This document shows positions 1 to 8,691 of a stretch of DNA of 64,000 bases, piece after piece (the stretch's first letter is position 1; the number at the start of each line of letters is the position of its first letter). The DNA comes from Ilyomonas sp965277535 (GTDB lineage Bacteria > Bacteroidota > Bacteroidia > Chitinophagales > Chitinophagaceae). Position numbers and translations under genes: made by a program. The stretch is from the NCBI GenBank assembly GCA_965277535.1, contig OZ255825.1, positions 1,488,001 through 1,552,000 of the forward strand. Reading direction: 5' to 3'. The notes beneath the pieces are model-generated. The model worked only from the letters and a program-made list of their open reading frames with translations, had not been told where the DNA came from and did not search any database.

Positions 1-91
1 GAAACAAGGGCCAGTAAGGCGTATATTTATAAATGACTTGCCCTAAGTCGTCTTTCTTTTTTTCTTCTGATGATTTTTTAATGATTTCCAT
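1..91 (-). CDS. Wzc/GumC-like exopolysaccharide chain-length/tyrosine kinase protein, N-terminal fragment
   Basis: The minus strand opens at an ATG at 91 and stays open to the window edge, giving about 30 residues. They start MEIIKKSS, then an acidic/lysine stretch, and end near YTPYWPLF. A charged cytoplasmic N-terminus running into a Tyr/Pro/Trp-rich entry to a first membrane helix is typical of the Wzz domain of Bacteroidota Wzc/GumC proteins, inner-membrane partners of the Wza-type exporter. It lies 14 bp downstream of the export lipoprotein gene on the same strand, the usual order of this pair. The kinase domain, if present, is outside the window, so co-polymerase only versus full autokinase cannot be decided. 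Confidence 0.72.
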   Translation of the reverse strand, partial: MEIIKKSSEEKKKDDLGQVIYKYTPYWPLF

Positions 92-105
92 GAGGTCTCT
101 GTATT

Positions 106-900
106 TTATTTTGCTATAATTCGGTCGGCAATAATGGCCAAAAATGATAATGCGCTTATAACAATAGGCAAGTACTGATTGGTTCTGCTCGTGCTGCTCA
201 CCCTTGCCTTTGTTGGCTCTACATAAACGATATCGTTGGACTTGAGATAGTAATAAGGTGAGGTAAAAATTTCGCTTGAATTCAAATTCAGGTACTTGAT
301 GTTTTTTATTCCGTTTTCTTCACGTATTACCATTACGTGATCTTTTTTGCCATAAATAGTAATATCTCCGGCCAGCCCTAACGCTTCCAGCAAAGTTATC
401 TTTTCATTCAATACATTTACTACGGTTGGATGCTCCACTTCGCCCAAAACGGTTACTTTAAAGTTAAGATACCTTATACTGACTATCGGGTCAGCCAAAA
501 GTTTACGGTTCAAAAGACTATCGGTAAGTTTTAAGCGTAATTGATTGGCAGATAAACCGCCCGCTTTTACATTGCCAAGAATCGGAAACTGAATGTTACC
601 ATTGGCATCTACCAAATAACCAGATGCCTGAACGGTAGCACCTGTTGCCGTTGAAACGTTGGCATAAGAAAAGTTAGGAGCATTGAACATAGCAGAAGCT
701 TCCGGATTCAGGCTGCTCACCGAAATTCCTAAAATATCGTTTGGCTGTATAGTGGTTTGCGGAATTTGAACATTAGATGTAATGTGCTCATCACCCTGGG
801 TATTAAAATAGGTTGCTTTTTGCGTGTTTACGCAGGAAGAAGCATAAAATAAGATGAGAAGGAGAAAAAAATAAATAGTTGATTTTTTAAAAATACTCAT
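106..900 (-). CDS. Polysaccharide export outer-membrane lipoprotein (Wza family)
   Basis: A 264-residue protein with a lipoprotein signal (hydrophobic residues 9-20, lipobox ending at Cys23). A Poly_export domain follows at about 45-140 (includes QPNDILGISV) and an SLBB-like domain at about 148-225 (includes VTVLGEVEHPTVVNV). A hydrophobic segment near 240-260 probably forms the C-terminal membrane helix seen in Wza homologues. The family forms the outer-membrane channel for capsule or exopolysaccharide. The following gene is a Wzc-like partner, so this is the start of an export operon. The ATG at 900 places the signal peptide correctly. Confidence 0.9.
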   Translation of the reverse strand: MSIFKKSTIYFFLLLILFYASSCVNTQKATYFNTQGDEHITSNVQIPQTTIQPNDILGISVSSLNPEASAMFNAPNFSYANVSTATGATVQASGYLVDANGNIQFPILGNVKAGGLSANQLRLKLTDSLLNRKLLADPIVSIRYLNFKVTVLGEVEHPTVVNVLNEKITLLEALGLAGDITIYGKKDHVMVIREENGIKNIKYLNLNSSEIFTSPYYYLKSNDIVYVEPTKARVSSTSRTNQYLPIVISALSFLAIIADRIIAK

Positions 901-1633
901 AACGATTGTGTCGTATTTATCGAATAAATAAATAGTTAAGGAATGTAATGGTTGCAGCAGCCGTACTGGATTTTTATATGGATACCATTAAAGTTCCGCC
1001 CTACAACCATAAAAACTATGCCTTTTTTTAAATACGGATTTTGAAATTATCCAGTTTGTTTTCATTTGCTTATGTTATGTTGTTTTGAAGCTGCTCTTGA
1101 CAATCAATTTTTTATTTTTTAAGCGTGTGCTATAATATATAAATACAAAGTTAGAATATATGGAATTGATAATCCTTCGTATCTACTTTAACCAGAGCTC
1201 CTTGCAAATAATTGCTTATAAATGTTTTTACCATTATCAATCTTACTGGTTTTACATTTTATTAATATTCCTCTTTACGAATAAAAATAAAACCTAAACA
1301 TTTAGTCCATAAAAATCCACAACAGGTAACAGAAAAAAGAAAAAATTGCGACAAATAGATAAGCAACTTGCTTTAAATTGGAACTACATTCTAAAAAAGG
1401 GACAAAAACAAACCTGCTTTAAATTTTGGATTCCTCTTTTCTGTAAAATGATAGCGGAATCTATTTCTAAATCTTGTTCAATTGAATTTGCGTAGATGAA
1501 TGAGTTGAACAGCGAAGGCAAATAATAACATGACATAGAAATGACAGAGCAACGCTGATAATATTAGTGCTCAACTGGGTTGCCAAGTACCTTTGCGGCT
1601 GTTAGCAACAAGGTTTAATAAGGATATAAGAAC
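901..1633. other. Intergenic region between the divergent polysaccharide and heme operons
   Basis: About 730 AT-rich bases with no convincing reading frame. A minus-strand TAACTTTG at 1146-1153 fits the TAnnTTTG -7 box and could drive the polysaccharide operon with a leader of about 250 nt, but no -33 TTTG sits at the right distance. The motif GCTTTAAATT occurs twice near 1370-1425. The region next to hemA holds its promoter, listed separately. Confidence 0.5.
1588..1595 (+). promoter_or_regulatory. Promoter -7 box (TACCTTTG) for the hem operon
   Basis: TACCTTTG matches the Bacteroidota TAnnTTTG -7 element and lies 38 bp before the hemA ATG. No clear -33 TTTG is seen 19-20 bp upstream, so recognition may be weak or regulated. 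Confidence 0.55.
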
Positions 1634-2860
1634 ATGGACATCAATCATTTTTTTGTTGCAGGAATCAATTATAAAAAAACCGACGCAGCTATCAGAAGTC
1701 AGTTTGCCGTATGCTCTGGCGTTTACAGCTCCTTATTATGCAAAGCTGCTCAGCTTGGTCTGGAAGAAGTGTTTGTTATCAGCACATGCAACCGCACAGA
1801 AATTTATGGTATTGCCGATAATGTAAATACTCTTATTAAACTCCTTTGTTCGGAAACGAAAGGAAGCGAAAATACCTTTTACCAGTTGTGTTACTCCAGG
1901 CATGGATACAATGCCATTTCGCATCTGTGGCAGGTGGCTGCTGGTTTGGATTCGCAGATTTTAGGTGATTATGAAATTGTAGGGCAAATTAAAACCGCGG
2001 TAAAGTTTGCTAAAGAACGTGGTTTTATTGGCATGTTCAGCGAGCGCATAATTAACAGTGCGTTGCAGGCATCCAAAGCCATACGAAACGAAACAGGAAT
2101 CAGTGGCGGAACGGTATCGGTTTCTTTTGCAGCCATTCAATACTTAAAAGCGGCTGTTCCCGCCATCGCTGATAAAAAAATTCTGATTATCGGCACCGGA
2201 AAAATTGGTGGTAGCACCTGCCGCAACATTATAGATTACCTGCAGAATACAAATATTATAGTCATTAACCGAACACCTGAAAAAGCTGTTGAGTTAGCGG
2301 GCGAATTAAATCTTGTTCATGCTTCGTACAACGATTTAAACAAAGAAGTACAGGGAGCTGATGTAATTATTGTATCTGCCAATGCAGCGCAACCCATTCT
2401 TACAAAAGCACAGTTTTCAGCATCTGATAGCAAAGTGCTGATTGATTTGTCTATCCCGAATAACATTGATACTTCTGTAAAAAGCTTGCCCGGCATAAAA
2501 CTGGTGAATGTTGATGACTTATCGCGCATTAACGATGAAACCCTGCAAATGCGTTTGGCTGAAGTGCCCAAGGCAAAAGCCATTCTTGCCGAACACATGG
2601 AAGAATTAAAGGATTGGTATGCCAACCGCCGGCACGTGCCGTTTTTAAAAGCGGCAAAACAAAAGCTGATGAACATGCACAGGTGTCGCCTTATGATTTC
2701 GTGCAAAACAAAAGAAACCAGTAATACATTACAGCCCGCCAACCCCGAAGCGGTACAAAAAATAATCAATAATATGGCGGTAAAAATGCGCTGCGAGAAC
2801 CAGCCGGGCTGCAACTACATCGAAGCCATAAACGATTACATAGATGGTTCTCATCCTTAG
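1634..2860 (+). CDS. hemA: Glutamyl-tRNA reductase
   Basis: First enzyme of C5 heme synthesis: NADPH-dependent reduction of Glu-tRNA(Glu) to glutamate-1-semialdehyde. The 408-residue protein has the catalytic motif VISTCNRTEIYG with the active-site Cys near residue 50. Next comes the substrate-binding stretch AAGLDSQILGDYEIVGQIK, then a Rossmann motif IIGTGKIGGSTC near 185-196 for NADPH. The C-terminal helical dimerization part is shorter and more divergent than in enterobacteria. It is the first gene of hemACDE, 6 bp before hemC, implying one transcript. Product assignment is secure. Confidence 0.96.
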   Translation: MDINHFFVAGINYKKTDAAIRSQFAVCSGVYSSLLCKAAQLGLEEVFVISTCNRTEIYGIADNVNTLIKLLCSETKGSENTFYQLCYSRHGYNAISHLWQVAAGLDSQILGDYEIVGQIKTAVKFAKERGFIGMFSERIINSALQASKAIRNETGISGGTVSVSFAAIQYLKAAVPAIADKKILIIGTGKIGGSTCRNIIDYLQNTNIIVINRTPEKAVELAGELNLVHASYNDLNKEVQGADVIIVSANAAQPILTKAQFSASDSKVLIDLSIPNNIDTSVKSLPGIKLVNVDDLSRINDETLQMRLAEVPKAKAILAEHMEELKDWYANRRHVPFLKAAKQKLMNMHRCRLMISCKTKETSNTLQPANPEAVQKIINNMAVKMRCENQPGCNYIEAINDYIDGSHP

Positions 2861-2866
2861 CCTGCT

Positions 2867-3775
2867 ATGACACAAATAATACCTCTTCGTATTGGTACGC
2901 GCGACAGTCAGTTGGCAGTTTGGCAGGCAACACTGGTACAAACCGAATTGCAAAAGCTTGGCGTTTCGTCAGAACTTGTTTTTATAAAAAGCGAAGGCGA
3001 TATTGATCTTGCCACGCCTTTGTATGAAATTGGTGTGCAGGGAATTTTTACCAAAACGCTTGATGCAGCCTTGCTCAACAAGCGAATTGATATTGCGGTT
3101 CATTCCATGAAAGACGTGCCTACAGGATTGGCAAAAGGACTTACTACCGCAGCCGTGTTGCCCCGTGCGAATTATAAAGACATTTTTGTTTTTAAGGAAG
3201 ATTGTTCATTTCTGCAAAATGAACAATCAACAGCAACTATTGCTACCAGCAGCGTTCGGCGCATCGCGCAGTGGCTGCACAAATACCCGAACCATACCGT
3301 TGAAAACCTGCGCGGCAACGTAAACACCAGGTTGCAAAAAGTGGCTGATAACAAGTGGCATGGAGCTATTTTTGCCGCAGCCGGTTTAGAACGCATTGGT
3401 CTTCGTCCCGAACAATCAATTGATTTAGACTGGATGCTGCCCGCACCGGCACAAGGTGCTATTGTAGTGGTATGCCGGGAAGATGATTTTGGTGCAAAAA
3501 CAAACTGTGCGCCGCTTCACGACGAAGCCACTTCTATTTGCACAAAAACGGAACGTGATTTTTTACGAACACTGCAGGGCGGATGTTCAACGCCCATTGG
3601 TGCATTGGCACAAATCATCAATAACAATCTCCGGTTTCGAGGCAACTGGTTTTCGATGGATGGAAAAGAAAAATACGAGGTTGAAAAAACAATTGCTATG
3701 TCATCTTACCAGGAAGATTTTGGCAGCCAAATGGCGAAAGAATTGCTATATAAAAAAGCGATGTTGCCATCATAA
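2867..3775 (+). CDS. hemC: Porphobilinogen deaminase (hydroxymethylbilane synthase)
   Basis: Joins four porphobilinogens into hydroxymethylbilane. The 302 residues match the family length. Visible signatures are IGTRDSQLAVWQA at the N-terminus, KSEGDIDL near 45, and the active-site block DIAVHSMKDVPT near 80 with the catalytic Asp region. The dipyrromethane-cofactor Cys is in LQGGCSTPIGA near 239. It sits 6 bp after hemA and 10 bp before hemD. One copy of the dispersed 11-mer GCAAAAACAAA lies inside the gene at 3494-3504. Confidence 0.96.
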   Translation: MTQIIPLRIGTRDSQLAVWQATLVQTELQKLGVSSELVFIKSEGDIDLATPLYEIGVQGIFTKTLDAALLNKRIDIAVHSMKDVPTGLAKGLTTAAVLPRANYKDIFVFKEDCSFLQNEQSTATIATSSVRRIAQWLHKYPNHTVENLRGNVNTRLQKVADNKWHGAIFAAAGLERIGLRPEQSIDLDWMLPAPAQGAIVVVCREDDFGAKTNCAPLHDEATSICTKTERDFLRTLQGGCSTPIGALAQIINNNLRFRGNWFSMDGKEKYEVEKTIAMSSYQEDFGSQMAKELLYKKAMLPS

Positions 3776-3785
3776 AAATGCTACC

Positions 3786-4499
3786 ATGCAAAACAAAATC
3801 CGCTTGTTGAGTACACGGTTGCTTGACGAAAATACAATTGCTAAAACCGCCGACGCTAACATACACATTCGTTCTATTTCTTTCATTCATACACAACCTG
3901 TTGTTTCAGACGAATTACAAAAGAATTTAGGACAACTGGCAACACAACCGTTGTGCGCAGTATTTACCAGCACAAATTCAGTAGATGCGGTTGCGGAACA
4001 AATACAACCACACAACTGGAAAGTGTTTTGTATTAGTGGCAAAACCAAAGAGCATGTCATCGCTGCGTTTGGTGAACATTCTATTATTTCTTCTGCAAAA
4101 AATGCACATCTCCTTGCAGAGCGCATCATTGCATCAAATCACGTAAAGAAAATAGTATTTTTTTGTGGTGACCAGCATTTGAATTATCTGCCCGAAAAAT
4201 TAGCAGAACACAATATTGTAACCGATGAAGTGATTGTTTATACCACGGTACAAACGCCACAATTTATTGAAGACATCTACGATGGCATTTTGTTTTTTAG
4301 CCCCAGTGCGGTACATAGTTTTTTTTCAATGAACACGGTACCGGTTGATACTATTTTCTTTTCCATCGGCGACACCACAACCGCAGTCATTCAATCGTAT
4401 TGCACAAACAAAATTGTTACCAGCGACTGGCCAGGCGCGGATAGTTTATTGGAACAGGTTACCCATTTTTATAACGAAGCTTCTCATCAAGTTGAGTAG
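3786..4499 (+). CDS. hemD: Uroporphyrinogen-III synthase
   Basis: Cyclizes hydroxymethylbilane with inversion of ring D. The frame is open much further upstream, but the ATG at 3786 gives 237 residues beginning MQNKIRLLSTRLL, the normal HemD start and length, and follows the hemC stop by 10 bp. HemD is poorly conserved. Support comes from two alternating alpha/beta halves, VFTSTNSVDAV near 55 (first-lobe motif) and ILFFSPSAVHSFF near 165, and from its place between hemC and hemE. Confidence 0.9.
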   Translation: MQNKIRLLSTRLLDENTIAKTADANIHIRSISFIHTQPVVSDELQKNLGQLATQPLCAVFTSTNSVDAVAEQIQPHNWKVFCISGKTKEHVIAAFGEHSIISSAKNAHLLAERIIASNHVKKIVFFCGDQHLNYLPEKLAEHNIVTDEVIVYTTVQTPQFIEDIYDGILFFSPSAVHSFFSMNTVPVDTIFFSIGDTTTAVIQSYCTNKIVTSDWPGADSLLEQVTHFYNEASHQVE

Positions 4500-4510
4500 C
4501 CCCTTTTTTC

Positions 4511-5533
4511 ATGAACCATTTATTATTACAAGTTTTACGCGGTGAGAAGGCAGAACGCACGCCGGTTTGGATGATGCGGCAAGCCGGACGATATTTACCT
4601 GATTACATTAAGCTGAGAGAGAAATATTCATTCTTTGAGCGCGTACAAACACCTGAGTTAGCATGTGAAATTACCTTACAACCTGTTGACCAGATTGGTG
4701 TTGATGCAGCCATTTTGTTTTCTGATATCTTAGTGGTTCCGCAGGCGATGGGTTTAGAAGTGGAATTGATTGAAAACAAAGGTCCTGTTCTGCCAAATCC
4801 GGTAAAAACGAATGCTGATTTACAGCGCATTTGTGTGCCTGATGTAAAAGACAGATTGCATTATGTGTTTGATGCAATAAAGCTGATTAAAGGAGAACTG
4901 AACAACCGGGTTCCATTGATTGGGTTTGCCGGTGCGCCGTGGACGCTGCTTTGCTATATGGTGCAAGGCAAAGGCAGCAAAACCTTTGATGAAGCGAAAG
5001 CATTTTGTTATCAGCAACCCCAGCTTGCGCATCAGTTGTTGCAGATGATTACCGATACCACCATTGCTTATCTGGATGAACAAATTAAAGCCGGTGCAGA
5101 TACGGTTCAAATTTTTGATAGCTGGGGCGGCTTGCTTTCACCTCATGATTTTGAAGTGCTTTCATTGCCTTATATTGAACAAATTGTTTTTAGGGCAAAA
5201 CCAAAAGTGCCGGTAATCATTTTTGCAAAAGGCGCCTGGCATTCGTTACAAAAAATGGCGGCAACGGGCGCACAAGGTTTGGGAATTGATTGGTGCGTTA
5301 CACCGCAAATGGCAAGAAAGTTTGCTGGCGATGATATTGCATTGCAAGGCAATTTCGATCCCGCTAAATTGCTATCGCCCATACCGCAAATTGAAAAAGA
5401 AGTCAAGCAAATGCTTCGTGATTTTGAAGGCAAGCGGCATATTGCCAACTTAGGTCATGGCATTTTACCGAATGTTCCGGTTGATGCTGCTAAGGCGTTT
5501 GTGAATACGGTGAAAGAATGGAGTAAGAAGTGA
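4511..5533 (+). CDS. hemE: Uroporphyrinogen decarboxylase
   Basis: Decarboxylates uroporphyrinogen III to coproporphyrinogen III in the cytoplasm. The 340 residues match the family. The N-terminal signature WMMRQAGRYLPDY near 18-30 carries the substrate-binding Arg residues. ILFSDILVVPQAMG near 75 contains the conserved Asp, and GFAGAPWTLLCYM near 138 is the second family signature. It starts 11 bp after hemD and is the last gene of the cluster. No later heme genes follow, so the terminal steps are encoded elsewhere. Confidence 0.97.
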   Translation: MNHLLLQVLRGEKAERTPVWMMRQAGRYLPDYIKLREKYSFFERVQTPELACEITLQPVDQIGVDAAILFSDILVVPQAMGLEVELIENKGPVLPNPVKTNADLQRICVPDVKDRLHYVFDAIKLIKGELNNRVPLIGFAGAPWTLLCYMVQGKGSKTFDEAKAFCYQQPQLAHQLLQMITDTTIAYLDEQIKAGADTVQIFDSWGGLLSPHDFEVLSLPYIEQIVFRAKPKVPVIIFAKGAWHSLQKMAATGAQGLGIDWCVTPQMARKFAGDDIALQGNFDPAKLLSPIPQIEKEVKQMLRDFEGKRHIANLGHGILPNVPVDAAKAFVNTVKEWSKK

Positions 5534-5567
5534 AAAATGAATTGTTATAAAGCTCAACTTTACCTTA

Positions 5568-6446
5568 TTATCTAATTTCTATTTTTAATCCTAAGTTATT
5601 TGATTGATTCAGAAATATCTTCATGTTTTGAGTATTCCATTCTGCACATGTACAAATTGTTTCATCAATTAATTTTATTTCTTCGTCTGGTTTAATATAA
5701 TATCTCTTGTATCCTTTTCTTTTAAACATGTCTTCTGCATTTGACTTACTTTCAAATACTCCAAAACTGCCTTGAAGAGTATCAGGAAATTTTTGCTTTA
5801 ACTCGTAATAAGTTATGTTCGGGTGATTCTCAACATAATATTTGATAACCGCATTAACAAGTCTGCCTTTGTTATATTCATAACCATTGAAAATGAATTT
5901 TGAATAATCTTTACTTGAATACTTGTATTTAAAAAAAGTATCAGAAATTACAAAGATTTCATTTTCAGAGCTACGAAAGCGTTTTATTGTCATTCCTGCA
6001 ATCGGTACTCCGTTGTATTCGTAACCTTGATGTAGCTTATCTCTTAAGCTACCTGTAATTTCTGTTCCAACCAAAACGCCAACCCACTTTGGAACTGTTT
6101 GTTCTGCCCAATAAGATTCTGATAATTGCAAAATTTTTTCTTTCTGGTTTATATAATCCTGTAATTGTAAAAGGCTTACTTCGTTAATCTCCTTTAGCTT
6201 TATTTCAACAATTCCCAAATATTCTCCTGAGTACTTGACCAATATATCAATTCTTCCATCTCCATCTCTACGTCCTTGTTTTAGTGCTATTTCTGCATCA
6301 AGAATTGTAACATCATTAAAATTCTCTTTATCCAATTTTAAAATTTCCTCATTTTCCAAAAGATATGCTTCCATTGCTAATTCTTTCCAAAATGGATATT
6401 CATTTACTATGATATTGTTTGCTGTAATTTGTCTAAATATTTCCAT
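5568..6446 (-). CDS. Uncharacterized protein with a PD-(D/E)XK-like nuclease fold
   Basis: The longest frame opens on a TTG at 6470; the ATG at 6446 (MEIFRQ, 292 residues) is more likely. Near 70-100 the sequence reads GRIDILVKYSGEYLGIVEIK. The pattern D, then E-x-K about 13 residues later, is the signature of NucS/DUF91-like and other PD-(D/E)XK nucleases. The C-terminal 100 residues look like a separate helical or winged-helix domain. It is monocistronic and convergent with hemE. Its codons are visibly more AT-rich than those of the heme genes, which hints at acquisition. Nuclease function is inferred from one motif. Confidence 0.55.
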   Translation of the reverse strand: MEIFRQITANNIIVNEYPFWKELAMEAYLLENEEILKLDKENFNDVTILDAEIALKQGRRDGDGRIDILVKYSGEYLGIVEIKLKEINEVSLLQLQDYINQKEKILQLSESYWAEQTVPKWVGVLVGTEITGSLRDKLHQGYEYNGVPIAGMTIKRFRSSENEIFVISDTFFKYKYSSKDYSKFIFNGYEYNKGRLVNAVIKYYVENHPNITYYELKQKFPDTLQGSFGVFESKSNAEDMFKRKGYKRYYIKPDEEIKLIDETICTCAEWNTQNMKIFLNQSNNLGLKIEIR

Positions 6447-6569
6447 CTTAAACGATTTGGTATGACGCAAAGCGGGTATGTTACTAAGTATAGAGCGAAC
6501 ATGATGCTGGAAACCTTATATGGTTGTATATTTTCGAATGACCTTTTAAAATTGCTATCCTACAAATAC

Positions 6570-7133
6570 TTACTCCAACCTCTTACTTATCTCATCATTA
6601 ATCTTCACAAACAAATGTTCAGGTTTATAAGCGCGCCAGTTGGGCAAATTCATCAGTTCGATAAAATAATTCAGCTTGCGTTTTTTGAAATCGTGTTGTG
6701 TAGCTTCAGGCATATTTAATAAAACAATCCAGCCGTTTTCATCGGTTACTTCTTCAAACCATTCGTTGTAATAATCTTTATCGCCGCTGTGAAAATTCAA
6801 TACATTTTCACCTATCAAAATAAATTTGGTAATGCCTTCCGCTTCTAATTTATCCACTACATCGCGCTTCAGCGTCATGATGTCGTTTTCAATGGCATCG
6901 TTCCACTCTCCTATCAATTCAATAATTACAAAATGTTGTTCGTAATCGGCATACAACAGTTTCATGTATAAGGTGCGACTACCAAATTCATCCCATTGCG
7001 GATGAATGTAATAGTTGTATATCGTTTGCGAAAACTCAAACTCGCTGTACACACGACCATAAAACGGCGAGCGCTCGTCTTCTTCGGCAGTGTACAGGTG
7101 CCGCCAGTTAAAATAGGGTTCAATCTCATGCAT
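6570..7133 (-). CDS. Conserved hypothetical protein
   Basis: A 187-residue, soluble, acidic and aromatic-rich protein without signal peptide or membrane helix. It begins MHEIEPYFNWRHLYTAEED and looks like a hypothetical family restricted to Bacteroidota. No motif with a known function was recognised. It lies downstream of metK on the same strand but is separated from it by a hairpin terminator, so it is probably transcribed on its own or by read-through. Confidence 0.75.
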   Translation of the reverse strand: MHEIEPYFNWRHLYTAEEDERSPFYGRVYSEFEFSQTIYNYYIHPQWDEFGSRTLYMKLLYADYEQHFVIIELIGEWNDAIENDIMTLKRDVVDKLEAEGITKFILIGENVLNFHSGDKDYYNEWFEEVTDENGWIVLLNMPEATQHDFKKRKLNYFIELMNLPNWRAYKPEHLFVKINDEISKRLE

Positions 7134-7211
7134 AACACATCACTTTTTCTACAAAAACAAAAATCGCTGCAATGCAAACGGGCTTTGCATTGCAGCGATA
7201 AAAGTACAAAT

Positions 7212-7241
7212 AAAAAAGCCTTCCATTTGAAGAAAGGCTTT
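7212..7241 (-). terminator. Intrinsic terminator of metK
   Basis: An 8-bp perfect stem (AAAGCCTT at 7215-7222 with AAGGCTTT at 7234-7241) is followed on the minus strand by a run of six T. It starts 20 bp past the metK stop codon. Confidence 0.85.
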
Positions 7242-7260
7242 CTTAAAATTGATTGCTTTA

Positions 7261-8514
7261 TTACTTTAAGCCAAACGCTTCTTTCACTTTAGGCACATAA
7301 TCCAACTTCTCCCATGTAAACAATTCCACTTCTTTACTCACCGTTTTTCCTTCCGGTGAACGAAACTCTTTTACCACGGTTTTTGGCTGGCGACCCATGT
7401 GCCCATAAGCTGCTGTTTCGCTGTAAATAGGATTGCGCAGTTTTAAACGCTGCTCAATAAAATAAGGACGCATGTCAAACACTTCACTTACTTTTTGGGC
7501 AATCTCACCATCGGTCATTTTTACTTTTGCAGTATTATAAGTGTTTACATAAATGCCCATCGGTTGTGCAACTCCAATAGCATACGAAACCTGCACCAGC
7601 ACTTCATCGGCAACGCCGGCAGCTACTAAGTTTTTAGCAATGTGGCGGGTTGCATAAGCCGCACTTCTGTCTACCTTGCTGGGATCTTTTCCGCTGAAAG
7701 CACCGCCACCATGCGCACCTTTTCCACCATACGTATCTACAATAATTTTTCTTCCGGTTAAGCCGGTATCGCCATGCGGACCACCAATTACAAACTTGCC
7801 GGTTGGGTTGATGTGATATTTAATCTGGTCATTAAAAAAATGCGCAAACTTTGCGTATTTCTCTTTCACACGAGGAATCAAAATGCTAATAATGTCTTGT
7901 TTAATTTTTGCCTGCATTTCTTCTTCGCTGCCAAAATCGTCATGCTGTGTTGACACCACAATGGCATCAATGCGGATGGGCTGATTGTTATCATCATACT
8001 CCAGCGTTACCTGGCTTTTGGCATCAGGACGCAGGTAAGTAATATCAGTATGTTCCCGGCGCAGTTCAGCCAGTTCCTGTAAAATTTTGTGAGCGAGATC
8101 AAGCGCCAGCGGCATATAATCATCCGTTTCATTTGTGGCATAACCAAACATCATTCCCTGGTCGCCTGCACCCTGTTCTTCTTTTTCTACCTTGTCTACA
8201 CCTTGATTAATGTCGGCAGATTGTTCGTGTATGGCAGACAATACACCACACGAATTGGCTTCAAACATATACTCGCTTTTGGTATAGCCAATGCGGCGGA
8301 TAACGCTGCGGGCAATCTCCTGAACATCAAGATAGGCGCGGCTTTTCACTTCACCGGCGAGTATTACCTGGCCTGTTGTTACCAAAGTTTCGCAAGCTAC
8401 TTTACTATCAGGGTCGAAGGCTAAAAAATGGTCAATCAACGCGTCAGAAATCTGGTCGGCTACTTTATCAGGATGACCTTCTGATACGCTTTCAGATGTA
8501 AACAGGTAAGGCAT
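7261..8514 (-). CDS. metK: S-adenosylmethionine synthetase
   Basis: Makes S-adenosylmethionine from ATP and methionine. The 417 residues carry SESVSEGHPDKVADQISDA at the N-terminus (catalytic His and Mg-binding Asp), then GDQGMMFGYATNET near 118 (ATP-binding hexapeptide region), GGPHGDTGLTGRK near 265 and GGGAFSGKDPSKVDRSAAY near 285. All catalytic motifs are intact. No SAM riboswitch was recognised in the 5' region 8515-8691, although it is AT-rich and could hold another leader. A good hairpin terminator follows. Confidence 0.97.
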   Translation of the reverse strand: MPYLFTSESVSEGHPDKVADQISDALIDHFLAFDPDSKVACETLVTTGQVILAGEVKSRAYLDVQEIARSVIRRIGYTKSEYMFEANSCGVLSAIHEQSADINQGVDKVEKEEQGAGDQGMMFGYATNETDDYMPLALDLAHKILQELAELRREHTDITYLRPDAKSQVTLEYDDNNQPIRIDAIVVSTQHDDFGSEEEMQAKIKQDIISILIPRVKEKYAKFAHFFNDQIKYHINPTGKFVIGGPHGDTGLTGRKIIVDTYGGKGAHGGGAFSGKDPSKVDRSAAYATRHIAKNLVAAGVADEVLVQVSYAIGVAQPMGIYVNTYNTAKVKMTDGEIAQKVSEVFDMRPYFIEQRLKLRNPIYSETAAYGHMGRQPKTVVKEFRSPEGKTVSKEVELFTWEKLDYVPKVKEAFGLK

Positions 8515-8691
8515 ATGTAATTGTTTGTTTTGTTTTTATTGAAAAAATAAGTGTGCAATATAGACGAGCAATGGAATTGCCTGTTGGCGAATGCAATATT
8601 CGTAAGCTGGTATTCTTTTTTTGCTTGATATTGATAAAAGAAAAACGTTTGATAAAAGTGATTCCGGCATAAAAACGCAATAAAATAAAAA

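Noticed and set aside
2317..2814. A 165-residue minus-strand frame inside hemA
   Set aside because: It is antisense to well-conserved hemA codons and has no domain or promoter.
3483..3785. N-terminal extension of hemD into hemC
   Set aside because: It overlaps conserved hemC codons, including the cofactor Cys region; the ATG at 3786 gives a normal HemD.
8515..8691. A SAM riboswitch upstream of metK
   Set aside because: No SAM-I, SAM-II or SAM/SAH consensus elements could be found in the minus-strand leader.
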